From contig CAWBVI010000004.1 of assembly GCA_963792205.1 (NCBI GenBank), positions 248,001 to 312,000 on the forward strand: a stretch of 64,000 nt of DNA. The letters run 5' to 3'. Each line of letters opens with the position of its first letter. Position 1 is the first letter of the stretch. The notes under the pieces are model-generated. The model saw nothing but the letters and a program-made list of their open reading frames with translations, searched no databases and had not been told where the DNA came from. Positions 1 to 8,597 of the stretch are shown piece by piece. A program made the translations under genes and the position numbers. Source of the stretch: DATDAH01 sp963792205 (GTDB lineage: Bacteria; Actinomycetota; Acidimicrobiia; Acidimicrobiales; DATDAH01).

Positions 1-141
1 GGGCTGGCCACCGAACGCTTCCTGATCCTGCCCCACCCCGAGGTGAGCGAGTTCGTGCGCCGCAAGGCCGACGACCCCGACCGCTGGCTGGCCGGCATGC
101 GCCGGCTGCAAGCGGCGATCGAGCGGAGCCTCGAGGGGTGA
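1..141 (+). CDS. C-terminal fragment of a short-chain dehydrogenase/reductase
   Basis: The window opens inside this gene, and only the last 46 codons are present before TGA. The visible tail (RFLILPHPEVSEFVRRKADD, then a Trp-rich helix ending in a basic/acidic stretch) resembles the C-terminus common in actinobacterial SDR-family NAD(P)-dependent oxidoreductases, where a loop containing ILPHPEV closes the substrate pocket. The Rossmann motif and Tyr-Lys catalytic pair would lie upstream and cannot be seen, so the family call rests on the tail alone. The stop overlaps the GTG start of the next gene by 4 nt (GTGA), which suggests translational coupling. Confidence 0.6.
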   Translation, partial: GLATERFLILPHPEVSEFVRRKADDPDRWLAGMRRLQAAIERSLEG

Positions 142-2074
142 GGCCGTTCCGGAAGGCCATCGGTGTCCTCTTCCCGCTGCTGCTCATCGGCGGCTTCGCC
201 CTCGTCGGGGCGGTCTGGGGCGAGCCCGAAGACGGCTCGGGTGACGACCGCTCGTTCAGCCTCGAGGACATCCAGGTCGAGGCGGCGGTGAAGCGCAACG
301 GCGTGATGCTCGTCCGCGAGGAGGTGACCTACGACTTCAACGGCACGTTCAACGTCGGCACCCGCGACTTCGACAGCGGGCCTTGGGAGATCCGCAACAT
401 CCGGGCCTTCGAGGGCAACCGCCGGCTGGGCGAGATCACCAACACGCCGACGCTCTACGAGTGGGACATCTCGCCCGCGTCGGGGACCCACACCTACGAG
501 CTGCGTTACGAGGTGCACAACGCCGTCCTGGCCTGGCCCGACGTGGCCGAGCTCAACTGGCAGTGGGTCGGCCGCAACGTGCCCGAGCCCGTCGGGCGTC
601 ACCGGGTGACCCTCCGCGTGCCGGGCGACGGTGAGGGCGTCCGGGCCTGGGCCCACGGACCGCTGAGCGGGACCGTCGTGGTCGACGGGCGCACGGTGCG
701 GACCGACGTCGAGGACCTGCCTGAGTTCACCTTCCTCGAGACCCGGGTCATCGCGCCGCGGAGCCGCTTCGGCCCCGACCTGCCCGAGGGCCGGGAGGGC
801 CTGACCGAGCCCCGGGACTACGTCACCGAATGCGACTTCTACCGGGCGGCGCTCGAGCGGGACGGGACGCTGAACCAGCGCCAGATCGACCGGCTCATCG
901 CTGACTACCCGGCATGCCAGTCGCTGACCCCGGTGGAGACCGAGCCGCAGCAGGAGCGGATCATCGCCGAGGAGACCGCGCTGGCCGAGCAGGCCAACGA
1001 GGACCGGGCCGAGTTCGCCCGCGAGCAGGAGGAGCGCGAGGACCGTCGGCGGGCCCTGAACCTGGCCGCCCCGTTCGTCATCGGCGGGGCGCTGCTGGCG
1101 GCCTGGCTCGTGTGGCGGAAGTGGGGCAAGGAGCCGGATCTCACGACCGAGATCGACTACTGGCGGGAGGTGCCCGACGACCCGCCCGCGGTCGCCATCG
1201 CCCTGCGGGAGTGGGGCTTGGTCGACACCGACGCCTTCTCGACCACGGTCGTCGACCTGGCGCAGCGGGGCTACCTGACCATCCAGGAGGACGGCAAGGA
1301 CCACAAGTTCCTCAAGACCGACAAGAGCGTGGACGGGTTGCTCGAGTTCGAGCGCAACGTGATGTCCAAGCTGTTCGAGGACGGCCCGACCAACAGCCAG
1401 AAGGAGCTGACCGGCTGGGCCAAGGGCAACCGCCGTGAGGCGGCGTCGTGGCTGAGCACGTTCAAGAACAGCGTGGTCAAGACCTACGAGGCGAAGGGCT
1501 ACCAGGTGAAGGGCCAGGTGGCGGGCTGGCTGCTCTACCTGCTGATCGTCGGCCTGCTCGGGCTGTATGCCTGGGCGGCCATCGCGTACGACGCGTTCGC
1601 CGCGGGGGCGCGGCCATCGGCACCGGGGTGTTGCTGCTCTGCTTCATCGTGCTGCTGCGCCGGCGAACGCCGGCCGGCGCCCAGCGCTACGCGGAGTGGG
1701 AAGGCCTGCGGAAGTTCCTCAAGGACTTCTCCCAGCTCCAGGACGCACCGTCGGGGCACATGGCCCTGTACGAGCGCTACCTCGTCGCCGCGGTGGCCCT
1801 CGGCGTGGCCGACGAGCTCATCGAGGCGCTCCAGGTGCGCATCCCGGAGGTGGCCAACGACCCGACCTTCGCCCACTGGTACGTCGGCAGCCGGGTCGGC
1901 GTCGGCGTCGGGTCCTTCTCCTCGCTGGGCGACTTCAGCTCGGGGCTGTCGAGCGCGACCGCGTCCTCGTTCCGGCCGCCGTCGTCGTCGAGCTCGTCGG
2001 GCGGTGGCTTCAGCGGCGGCTTCTCCGGCGGAGGCGGTGGCGGCGGAGGCGGTGGCGGCTTCGGCGCCCGCTGA
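138..2074 (+). CDS. DUF2207 membrane protein, one frameshift near 1604
   Basis: This is a DUF2207 family membrane protein of unknown function, often found with LemA-type genes. From the GTG start (overlapping the upstream stop) it has an N-terminal hydrophobic segment (about residues 4-25), an extracytoplasmic beta-rich domain that opens with an IQVEAAVKRNG-like strand, a transmembrane segment near residues 309-327, a cytoplasmic winged-helix-like part, and a second hydrophobic pair. It ends in the family's characteristic Gly/Ser-rich tail (GGGFSGGFSG followed by poly-Gly). The reading frame breaks between the two last membrane segments, at the five-G run at about 1604-1608. Adding one G restores AAGGAAIGTG and joins the halves exactly. 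Both halves look conserved, so I infer a missing base and not a true pseudogene. Confidence 0.8.
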
Positions 2075-3125
2075 CCCGACCGTCGCGGTCTACGAGGCCC
2101 GGGCCCGGGAGTGGGCTCGCGAACGGCGGGCGGCCCATCCGGAGCGAGCCGGAGCCCTGGCCGAGCTCACCGGGCCGGTCGTCGACCTGGGGTGCGGACC
2201 GGGCTGGCACCTCCCTCACCTCGGTCCGAGGGCGATCGCGCTCGACGCCGCCCGGGCCATGCTCGACCTGGTCCCCGAGCGGGCGCCCGCGCCGCGGGTC
2301 CAGGCCCGCCTCGAGGCCCTCCCCTTCCGGCGCGGCGGGCTCGGTGGGGCGTGGGCGTCGAAGTCGTACGTGCACCTGGCCCGGCCTGCCGTCCCGCTGG
2401 CGTTGGCCGACCTCCACCGGTCGCTGGCGGTGGGGGCGCCGGCCGACCTGACGGTCTTCGGCGGTGATGCCGACGAGCAGGAGTACCCCGATGACGAGTT
2501 CGCCGGCCGGACGTTCTCGTTCTGGCCCGAGGACCTCCTCCGCGGCGTGTTCCTCGGCGCCGGGTTCTCCATCGACGACCTGACGGTCGAACCCGCCCGC
2601 GACGGTCTCCCCCACCTCCTGGCCCGCGTCCGCCGGGAGCGGACGCTGGCCGACACGGTCGGGCCGGGCATGCGCCTGCTCGTGTGCGGCCTGAACCCCA
2701 GCGTCTACTCGGCCGACGTCGGCCACGGGTTCGCCCGGCCCGGCAACCGCTTCTGGCCGGCCGCCCTCGCCGCCGGGCTGGTCACCCGGGGCCACGACCC
2801 CCGCCACGCGCTCGCCCACCACGGCATCGGCATGACCGACCTGGTGAAGCGGGCCACGCCCCGGGCCGACGCGCTCACCGCCGACGAGTACGACGCCGGG
2901 GTGGCGCGGGTCCGCCGCCTGGTCGAGTGGCTCCGGCCGGAGGCGGTGGTCATGGTGGGGCTCGCCGGCTGGCGGGTCGCCGTCGACCGCAAGGCCGTCG
3001 CCGGCGTCCAGCCCGACCCCTTCGGCGGCCGCCCCCTCTACCTCATGCCCAGCACCAGCGGCCTCAACGCCCACAGCCGCCTCGCCGACCTCGTCACCCA
3101 CCTGCAGGCCGCCGCCACCCTCTGA
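2052..3125 (+). CDS. SAM methyltransferase fused to Mug-type mismatch DNA glycosylase
   Basis: This is a two-domain protein of about 357 aa. Residues 1-200 form a class I SAM-dependent methyltransferase, with motif I VVDLGCGPGWHLPHLG near residue 44, an LDAARAML strand/helix after it and an FWPEDLL region. Residues 207-357 match the G/T(U)-mismatch-specific glycosylase (Mug/TDG) family: LLVCGLNPSVYSADVGHGFA, then RPGNRFWPAAL, and the C-terminal MPSTSGLNAHSR motif. Family knowledge says Mug removes uracil or thymine opposite guanine. The start is taken as GTG 2052, which overlaps the Gly-rich end of the preceding gene by 23 nt; the overlap is unusual and the exact start is uncertain. Nothing in the linker suggests an assembly fusion, because the frame is open throughout. 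The methyltransferase substrate is unknown. Confidence 0.8.
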   Translation: MAASAPADPTVAVYEARAREWARERRAAHPERAGALAELTGPVVDLGCGPGWHLPHLGPRAIALDAARAMLDLVPERAPAPRVQARLEALPFRRGGLGGAWASKSYVHLARPAVPLALADLHRSLAVGAPADLTVFGGDADEQEYPDDEFAGRTFSFWPEDLLRGVFLGAGFSIDDLTVEPARDGLPHLLARVRRERTLADTVGPGMRLLVCGLNPSVYSADVGHGFARPGNRFWPAALAAGLVTRGHDPRHALAHHGIGMTDLVKRATPRADALTADEYDAGVARVRRLVEWLRPEAVVMVGLAGWRVAVDRKAVAGVQPDPFGGRPLYLMPSTSGLNAHSRLADLVTHLQAAATL

Positions 3126-3131
3126 CCCCGA

Positions 3132-3183
3132 CCGTTCTGGGCACTCAGGCTTGTTGTCACAACAAACCTCAGTACCCAGAACG
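3132..3183. repeat. Palindromic element, intergenic copy 1
   Basis: An imperfect 52-bp palindrome. Its outer arms CCGTTCTGGG (3132-3141) and CCCAGAACG (3175-3183) pair, and the centre TTGTTGT/ACAACAA pairs too, with only a few mismatches between. As RNA it would fold into one long hairpin. It starts 6 nt after the stop codon at 3125 and could act as a terminator, but there is no T-tract. A second, similar copy follows after 9 bp. Confidence 0.85.
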
Positions 3184-3192
3184 AACCGCTCG

Positions 3193-3245
3193 CCGTTCTG
3201 GGCACTCACGCTTGTGCCCTCGACAAGCCTCAGTACCCAGAACGG
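3193..3245. repeat. Palindromic element, intergenic copy 2
   Basis: A tandem relative of the element at 3132-3183. It has the same outer arms CCGTTCTGGG (3193-3202) and CCCAGAACGG (3236-3245), the same CACTCA and CCTCAGTA sub-arms, and a CTTGT/ACAAG inner stem, but a different central loop (GCCCTCG region). The loop has diverged while the ends are kept, as expected of a small repeated element selected for its ends or its structure. Confidence 0.85.
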
Positions 3246-3277
3246 ATGGTTGCGGGATCGGGGCGTAACGTCCGGGG

Positions 3278-4270
3278 ATGGCCACGACGCTGCGGTTGGA
3301 ACCGGTCGACGAGTACCTGCACGAGCTGGGGCCGGAGCAGACGTTCAACGAGTCGATGTACTTCAACGTGTACGACCCCGCCGCCCAGGTCGGCGGGTTC
3401 GTGCGCCTCGGCAACCGGGCCAACGAGGGCTACGCCGAGATGACCACCTGCGTCTACCTGCCCGACGGGCGGGTGGCCTTCACCTACTTCCGCCCCGAGA
3501 TCAGCGACAACGACGCCTTCGACGCCGGCGGCATGCGCTTCGACGTGGTGGAGCCGTTCGAGGAGCTGAAGGTCAGCTACGAGGGCAAGGTCGTGCTGCT
3601 GGACGACCCGCTGGAGATGGCCGACCCCCGGGCCGCCTTCACCGGCAACCCGTGGGACCAGGCCCGCATCGACCTCACCTACACGCGGGTCAGCGACATG
3701 GTGGGCGGCGAACCGACCGAGTCGGTCGAGCGGGAGGGCGAGGAGTTCGCCAAGGGCCACTACGAGCAGCTCGTCGCCGCCACCGGCACCATCGCCGTCG
3801 GCGACGAGGAGTGGGTCGTGCAGGGCTACGGCCTGCGGGACCACTCGTGGGGTCCTCGCACCTGGCAGGCGCCGTGGTACTACCGCTGGCTGACCGCCAA
3901 CTTCGGGCCCGACTTCGGCTTCATGGGCACCCGCATCGCCCGGCCCGACCGAGAGGGCCTTCGGGGCGGCTTCATCTGGGACGGTGAGCGCATCGTCCCG
4001 TGCCGGGGCCTCGAGCTCAGCACCGACTGGACCGAGTCCGGGTCGTACCACCGGGCGATCGAGGCCACCTTGCACCACGACGAGGGATCCCTCGCCGTGA
4101 AGGGCAAGGTGCTGAACCTCATCCCGCTGCGGAACCGCCGCGACGGCCGGGTCACCCGCATCTCCGAAGGCCTCACCGAGTGGACCCTGGACGACGGCCG
4201 GGTGGGCTACGGCCTGTCGGAGTACCTCGACCAGATCATCGACGACCAGCCGGTGGGGCTGGCCGAGTAG
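3278..4270 (+). CDS. AttH/CrtC-like lipocalin-fold protein (DUF7064/7065 type)
   Basis: A cytoplasmic protein of 330 aa with no signal peptide. The tryptophan-rich segment GYGLRDHSWGPRTWQ (about residues 187-201), followed by a beta-rich C-terminal half, resembles the DUF7065/DUF7064 pair of AttH-like proteins. These are common in mycobacteria and Acidimicrobiia near lipid or terpenoid genes. The family is related by fold to hydroxyneurosporene synthase CrtC, but no reaction is established and I do not assign one. The start is ATG 3278, preceded by the two palindromic repeats. The gene converges on the diiron oxygenase with a 9-nt gap. Confidence 0.6.
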   Translation: MATTLRLEPVDEYLHELGPEQTFNESMYFNVYDPAAQVGGFVRLGNRANEGYAEMTTCVYLPDGRVAFTYFRPEISDNDAFDAGGMRFDVVEPFEELKVSYEGKVVLLDDPLEMADPRAAFTGNPWDQARIDLTYTRVSDMVGGEPTESVEREGEEFAKGHYEQLVAATGTIAVGDEEWVVQGYGLRDHSWGPRTWQAPWYYRWLTANFGPDFGFMGTRIARPDREGLRGGFIWDGERIVPCRGLELSTDWTESGSYHRAIEATLHHDEGSLAVKGKVLNLIPLRNRRDGRVTRISEGLTEWTLDDGRVGYGLSEYLDQIIDDQPVGLAE

Positions 4271-4279
4271 GCGGAAGGG

Positions 4280-5264
4280 CTAGGCCGCGACGGTCGGCAG
4301 CGGGGGGCTGTCGGGTCGGGGCTCGCCGTCTCGGTCCACGCCGCAGAGGACCCGCCAGAGGAACGTGATCTTGCCGGTCTCCAGGAAGCCGGCGGCGATG
4401 ACCTGCTCGAGGATCGGCCGGCAGGCCTCGTAGCGCATCGCCCGGCGCCGGTCGGAGCGGTTCGCCTTGAACCAGGTCCGCAGGGGCGGCAGGCCGACGG
4501 TCGCGTAGACGCCGGGGTCGAGCATCGAGTCGAACAGCCGGTGGATGCCGAAGGCCACGGTGTGGCGCATCCGCCAGCGCTCCCAGGCACTGGACGCTTC
4601 GGCCAGCTCGGGCAGGCGCATCCGGGCGAAGGCGAGGTGCCGGGCCTCCTCCTGCCGGTGGTAGCGGTTGACCTCGGCCAGCAGCGGGTCGGTCTCGGGA
4701 TGCTCCGACGCCAGCTTCTGCATGAGGTCGGGGATCTCCTCGCCGGCGAGCACGAACACGTACAGGAGCACGGGGTGGCGCAGCAGCCCCCGCTGGATCC
4801 GGTTGCGCACGAAGGCGGGCAGGCCCTTGGTCATCAGGCGGGGTGCCTGCGGCCCGATCTGGTCCACGAGGCGCAGGAAGGCCCGGGAGTGGCGGGTCTC
4901 CTCGCCCATCTCGTGCAGGGCGTAGGTGGTCCGGGCATCGACGAGGTCCGGGGTCTCGGCCATCTCGAGGGCGAAGGCGGAGATGAGGACGGCCTCGAAG
5001 CGCACCCCGGACTCGAGGAGCGAGGCGACCTCCTCCCGGGACAGCGTCGCCCGCTGCTCGGCCGTCAGGCCGTACTCGTCGGGGTCGATGGAGAGCAGCG
5101 CGTCCGGGACGAGCTGGCCGGTGGACGAGGGCCTCCCAGGCGAAGCGCTCCTCGGGCTCGATGACCCGGCGCAGCGAGGCGGTGTTGAGGCGCTCGACCC
5201 GCTGGGCGACGGCGTCGTCAAGCGGCGAGGTCGAGTCGCTGGTGGGCGTCATGGTGGCAGCCAT
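4280..5264 (-). CDS. AurF-like diiron oxygenase, one frameshift near 5120
   Basis: A ferritin-like diiron oxygenase of the AurF (p-aminobenzoate N-oxygenase) type, about 327 aa. Two carboxylate-bridge motifs are visible: HEMGEETRH and HRQEEARHLAF (each EExxH), with further acidic helices (EMAETPDL, AGEEIPDL) supplying ligands. The natural substrate is unknown; relatives oxidise amines or act on lipids. The N-terminus (MAATMTPTSDS... to WEALVH) is in a different frame from the remainder (GQLVPDALLSID...). Removing one base of the GG at 5120-5121 gives a continuous VHGQLVPDALL, so I treat this as one gene with an indel. It is divergent from a TetR regulator, with a likely shared operator between them. 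Confidence 0.72.
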
Positions 5265-5296
5265 GAACTCATGGTCGCGCCACCTTTCTTATGAGT

Positions 5297-5319
5297 CAAT
5301 GATATTTATCACTTCATTG
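5297..5319. promoter_or_regulatory. Inverted repeat, putative TetR operator
   Basis: CAATGA (5297-5302) and TCATTG (5314-5319) form a perfect inverted repeat with an 11-bp AT-rich spacer, in an 85-bp gap between divergent starts at 5264 and 5350. Spacing and position fit autoregulation by the adjacent TetR protein and control of the diiron oxygenase. The local base composition is much more AT-rich than its surroundings, as promoters in such genomes usually are. Confidence 0.55.
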
Positions 5320-5349
5320 GTGTGACCTCTGCCATACGCTCTTGCCTGC

Positions 5350-5940
5350 ATGGCCGACGTCGTGGAGACCAAGGGCGAGCGCACCCGGCGCCGCCTCCTG
5401 GACCTGGCGGTCCAGCGCTTCGCCGACGACGGCTACCGGGCGACCTCGGTCTCCGCCATCGCCCGCGACGCCGGCATCACCCAGGCCGCCGTCTACGCCT
5501 ACTTCGCCAACAAGGAGGCGCTGTTCGAAGCCGCCGTCGACCTCGACACCGCGGAGCTGATCGCCGGCGCCCGGGCGAACCTCGACGAGTCGCTCCCGCT
5601 GGCCGAGCTGATCCCCGGGCTCCTCCTGCAGCTCCGCCTCGGCGTCGAGCAGCACCGCCTGGCCCGGCGGGTGCTGGCGGGGCAGGAGCCGGAGGTCGTG
5701 GCCCGCCTCGTCGACCTCCACGCCCTCCAGGACATCACGGCCGACCTGGCCACCCTGCTGCGCGCCGGCCAGGCGTCGGGCGAGGTGCGCAGCGACGTCG
5801 TGGCCGACCAGCTCGCCGTCGGCATCGAGACCGTCGTGCTCGCCCTCCTGATGCTGTCCATCCAGGTCACGAGCGACGACGACACCCGCGTGGCGGGCGT
5901 CCTCACCCTCTTCCAGGCGCTGCTCGGCCGCCGGCCCTGA
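5350..5940 (+). CDS. TetR/AcrR-family transcriptional regulator
   Basis: A repressor-type protein of 196 aa. Residues about 8-56 carry a TetR N-terminal helix-turn-helix: TRRRLLDLAVQRFADDGY, then SVSAIARDAGITQAAVYAYF and NKEALFEA. The C-terminal all-helical region is the ligand/dimer domain and is too variable to predict an effector. It is divergently oriented to the diiron oxygenase, which is the most likely target, with an inverted repeat between them. It ends 3 nt before the stop of the convergent kinase gene. Confidence 0.88.
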   Translation: MADVVETKGERTRRRLLDLAVQRFADDGYRATSVSAIARDAGITQAAVYAYFANKEALFEAAVDLDTAELIAGARANLDESLPLAELIPGLLLQLRLGVEQHRLARRVLAGQEPEVVARLVDLHALQDITADLATLLRAGQASGEVRSDVVADQLAVGIETVVLALLMLSIQVTSDDDTRVAGVLTLFQALLGRRP

Positions 5941-5943
5941 CCG

Positions 5944-7620
5944 TCAGCTCGGGGCGACGACGCCCTGGACCTCCACCTCGGAGATGGCGGTGAAGTCCCG
6001 CACCCCGTCGGTCGTCGCCAACACCTCGACCGTGACGCCCGACGTGAGCACCGGCGGGAAGCCCACCCGCTGCAGGTCGGGGGCCTCGCTGAAGTCCTGG
6101 ACCACGGTCCGACCGTCGTCGAAGGTCCAGCGCACCTGGACCACCCGCCGGTTCTCGTCGAAGCGGTCGGTGCCGTCGACCGGGTCGACCTTGGCGTAGC
6201 CGGGGATGAGCCCCACCCGGGTGACGTAGACCGGGCCGGCCTCGAACCGGTAGGTCAGGCTCTCGCCCACCCCGTCGCCCTCGGTCCGCCACGTCGTGGT
6301 CGGGTCACCGTCGATCGTGTTCTCCACGCCGAACGAGACCGGTGCACCACCGGCGTCGGTGCTGTCCGGCGCCGTCGACGAGGCCGTGGGGTCCACGAGG
6401 GTCTGCACGACGGCAGCCGCAGGGTCGATCACGACGGTGGTGGTGGTCGGGGGGGTGGTGGTCGTCGTGGTCGGCGGCGCCGTCGTCGACGTGGTGGTCG
6501 TGGCCTGGGTCGTGGACGGCGGGGTCACCGCGGTGGGCTCGTCCTCGTCGTCGCGGGTCAGCAGCACGAAGGCGGCCACGCCGGCCAGGACCACCGCGAG
6601 CAGGCCGAGGACCAGGGGGGCCCGGGACCGGCGGGGCTCGGGCTCGATGGGCGTGGGGGCCGGGCGAGGAGGCGGTGGGGGCGGCAGGCCGTCCTTCGGC
6701 GTCGAGGTCAGGAGGGGCACGACGGGCGCGGCGACGACGACCGTCTCGCCGGCGTCGGCCTCCGCCCCTTCCTCGAGCGCCACCGGAAGGGGCGTCGGCG
6801 GCACACCGAGGGCCCGTTGGGCCCCGCGCAGGGCCTGCCCGAAGTCGGCGGCCGTGGCGTAGCGAGCCGCCCGGTCCTTGGCCATGCCCTGGTCGACCAC
6901 CTCGGCCAGCGCGCCGGGGACACCGGCCGCCCGGAGGTCGGGGGGCGGGTCGTTCAGCACCCGGTTCATCACCGCCGCCGTGCTCTCGTCGGTCGGGCGG
7001 ACGAACGCCGGGGTGCCCGTGAGGAGCTGGTGCAGCGTCGAGGCCAGGCTGTACACGTCGCTCGCGGCCGTCGGCGGCTGCCCGCGCAGGGCCTCGGGCG
7101 CGCTGTGGGCGGGCGTCCCGGTGACCAGCCCGGTGGCGGTGAGGTTGGCCCCGCCCTCGAGCCGGGCGATGCCGAAGTCGGCCAGCACCGGCTCGCCGAA
7201 CTGTGACACGAGGATGTTCTCGGGCTTCACGTCGCGGTGCAGCACGCCGGCCCGGTGGGCGGACGCCAGGGCCCCGGCCATCTTCACCCCGATGTCGGCC
7301 ACCTCCTGCCAGGGCAGCGGGCCGCGGCTCCGCAGCCGGTCGGCCAGCGAACCGCCGGGCTGGTAGCCCATGACGAGGTAGGGCAGGCCGTCGTCGGTGT
7401 CCCCCGCGCCGTGCACGGTGATGATGTTGGGGTGCTCGGACAGGGCGCCGACCGCCTGCAGCTCCTGCTCGAAGCGCCGGCGCATCCGCTCGTCGACGCC
7501 GGCGACGGTCACCACCTTGACCGCCACATCCCGTGAGAACGCCGGTTGGCGGCCGCGGTAGACCACGGCCATCCCACCCCGGCCGACCTCCTCCAGGGCC
7601 TCGACGCCGGGGATCTCCAT
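5944..7620 (-). CDS. Membrane-anchored Ser/Thr protein kinase with C-terminal discoidin-like domain
   Basis: A PknB-type kinase of 558 aa. The kinase domain (about 1-285) shows the Gly-rich loop VGRGGMAVVYRG (12-23), the ATP-anchoring lysine in DVAVKVV (K35), the catalytic HRDVKPEN loop (128-135) and DFG (148-150). A Pro-rich linker leads to one transmembrane helix near residues 345-365 and then a Thr/Pro-rich stalk (TTTTSTT-type repeats). An extracellular beta-sandwich of about 150 aa follows, with NTIDGDPTTTWRTEGDG, typical of discoidin/NADase-type glycan-binding modules. The layout suggests a sensor of cell-wall or surface glycans, which is inference. It lies directly downstream of the oxidoreductase (5-nt gap) and may share its transcript. 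Confidence 0.88.
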   Translation of the reverse strand: MEIPGVEALEEVGRGGMAVVYRGRQPAFSRDVAVKVVTVAGVDERMRRRFEQELQAVGALSEHPNIITVHGAGDTDDGLPYLVMGYQPGGSLADRLRSRGPLPWQEVADIGVKMAGALASAHRAGVLHRDVKPENILVSQFGEPVLADFGIARLEGGANLTATGLVTGTPAHSAPEALRGQPPTAASDVYSLASTLHQLLTGTPAFVRPTDESTAAVMNRVLNDPPPDLRAAGVPGALAEVVDQGMAKDRAARYATAADFGQALRGAQRALGVPPTPLPVALEEGAEADAGETVVVAAPVVPLLTSTPKDGLPPPPPPRPAPTPIEPEPRRSRAPLVLGLLAVVLAGVAAFVLLTRDDEDEPTAVTPPSTTQATTTTSTTAPPTTTTTTPPTTTTVVIDPAAAVVQTLVDPTASSTAPDSTDAGGAPVSFGVENTIDGDPTTTWRTEGDGVGESLTYRFEAGPVYVTRVGLIPGYAKVDPVDGTDRFDENRRVVQVRWTFDDGRTVVQDFSEAPDLQRVGFPPVLTSGVTVEVLATTDGVRDFTAISEVEVQGVVAPS

Positions 7621-7625
7621 CGGGC

Positions 7626-8597
7626 TCAACGCGGCGCGAGGGCCCGGTAGGCCTCCTGCTGCGGGAGCGCGCCGGGGAAGGGCAGCAGGGCGATGGCCGG
7701 CGTGTCCACCCCGTTCTCCCGATAGCGCTCGAGGTGCTCGCGGCACGCCTCGGGCGACCCGTGGACGATGAGCTGGTCCACCACCTCGTCCGGGATGGCC
7801 TCCAGCGCCGCGCCCCGGTCGCCCGCCTTCCAGGCGTCCCACATGGGCGCCAGGACCTCGCCCCGGCCCAGCCACTCGTGGAAGGCGGCGTAGACCGGGA
7901 CGTTCAGGTAGGCCGCGATCGCGAACCGCCCGGCGCCCCGCATGGCATCGGCGTCGTCGGACACGGCCACGAAGATCCGGGCCACGACCTCCTTGTCGTC
8001 GCCGTAGGACTTCACGATGGGGGCGACGGTGGTCACGTCGTCGGCGGACAGCCAGTTGATGATCGCCCCGTCCCCCTCGCGACCCGCCAAGCGGAGCATC
8101 TGCTCCCGCAGGGCGGCCACCAGGATCGGGACGGGCTCGCTCGGCGGCACCCCGAGCTTGAACCCGTTGACGGAGAAGGTGTCGTACTCCTCCCGCACCT
8201 TGTCGCCCGGCAGGGCCTGGCGCAGGAAGCGGACGACGTCCCGGGTGCGCTTGTACGGCTCCTCGAAGGCGATGTCGTTCCAGCGCTCGACGATGACGTT
8301 GGACGAGCTGCCCACCCCGAGCACGAACCGGCCCGGCGCGGCCTGAGCCAGCGAGCCCACGGACTGGGCGAGGCAGCCGGGGCCCCGCGTGTAGGCCGGG
8401 ACGATGGCCGTACCGAGGCGGAGCTCGGGCGCCCAGACCGACGCCAGGGCCAGCGGCGTGAAGGCGTCGGCCCCGTCGGCCTCGCTCGACCAGACGTCGG
8501 TGTAGCCGAGGTCGACCAGCTCGCGGAACCAGTCGCGCTGCTCACCCAGCGGCAGGCCGGCGAAGGGGACGGTCATGCCGAAGCGGGGGCTGGGCAT
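7626..8597 (-). CDS. LLM-class F420-dependent oxidoreductase
   Basis: A luciferase-like monooxygenase-family TIM barrel of 323 aa. It has the actinobacterial F420-type layout: an N-terminal RFGMTVPF strand, a DVWSSEADGADAF segment, LRLGTAIVPAYTRGPG, and the FVLGVGSSSNVIVERWN loop that typically contacts the deazaflavin. Related proteins transfer hydride between F420 and a ketone, alcohol or acyl substrate; the substrate here is not evident. The ATG at 8597 overlaps the stop of the upstream thioesterase by one base (TGATG), so the two are probably translated together. The local F420 biosynthesis gene at 60824 supports cofactor availability. Confidence 0.82.
   Translation of the reverse strand: MPSPRFGMTVPFAGLPLGEQRDWFRELVDLGYTDVWSSEADGADAFTPLALASVWAPELRLGTAIVPAYTRGPGCLAQSVGSLAQAAPGRFVLGVGSSSNVIVERWNDIAFEEPYKRTRDVVRFLRQALPGDKVREEYDTFSVNGFKLGVPPSEPVPILVAALREQMLRLAGREGDGAIINWLSADDVTTVAPIVKSYGDDKEVVARIFVAVSDDADAMRGAGRFAIAAYLNVPVYAAFHEWLGRGEVLAPMWDAWKAGDRGAALEAIPDEVVDQLIVHGSPEACREHLERYRENGVDTPAIALLPFPGALPQQEAYRALAPR

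Noticed and set aside
2518..2530. Further CGTTCTGGC copy in the methyltransferase gene
   Set aside because: There is no matching CCAGAA arm nearby, and the bases encode an expected SFWPED segment. A similar text at 24744 was rejected for the same reason.
138..3125. One 995-codon open frame joining DUF2207 to the methyltransferase-glycosylase
   Set aside because: The middle part is out-of-frame Ser/Arg/Cys-rich text. The true DUF2207 C-terminus lies in another frame and ends at 2074, so the long frame is a by-product of the missing base near 1604.
2010..3209. Long open frame on the minus strand
   Set aside because: It is an antisense shadow of the methyltransferase-glycosylase gene, with low-complexity composition and no family motifs. 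Similar high-GC shadow frames occur across the window.
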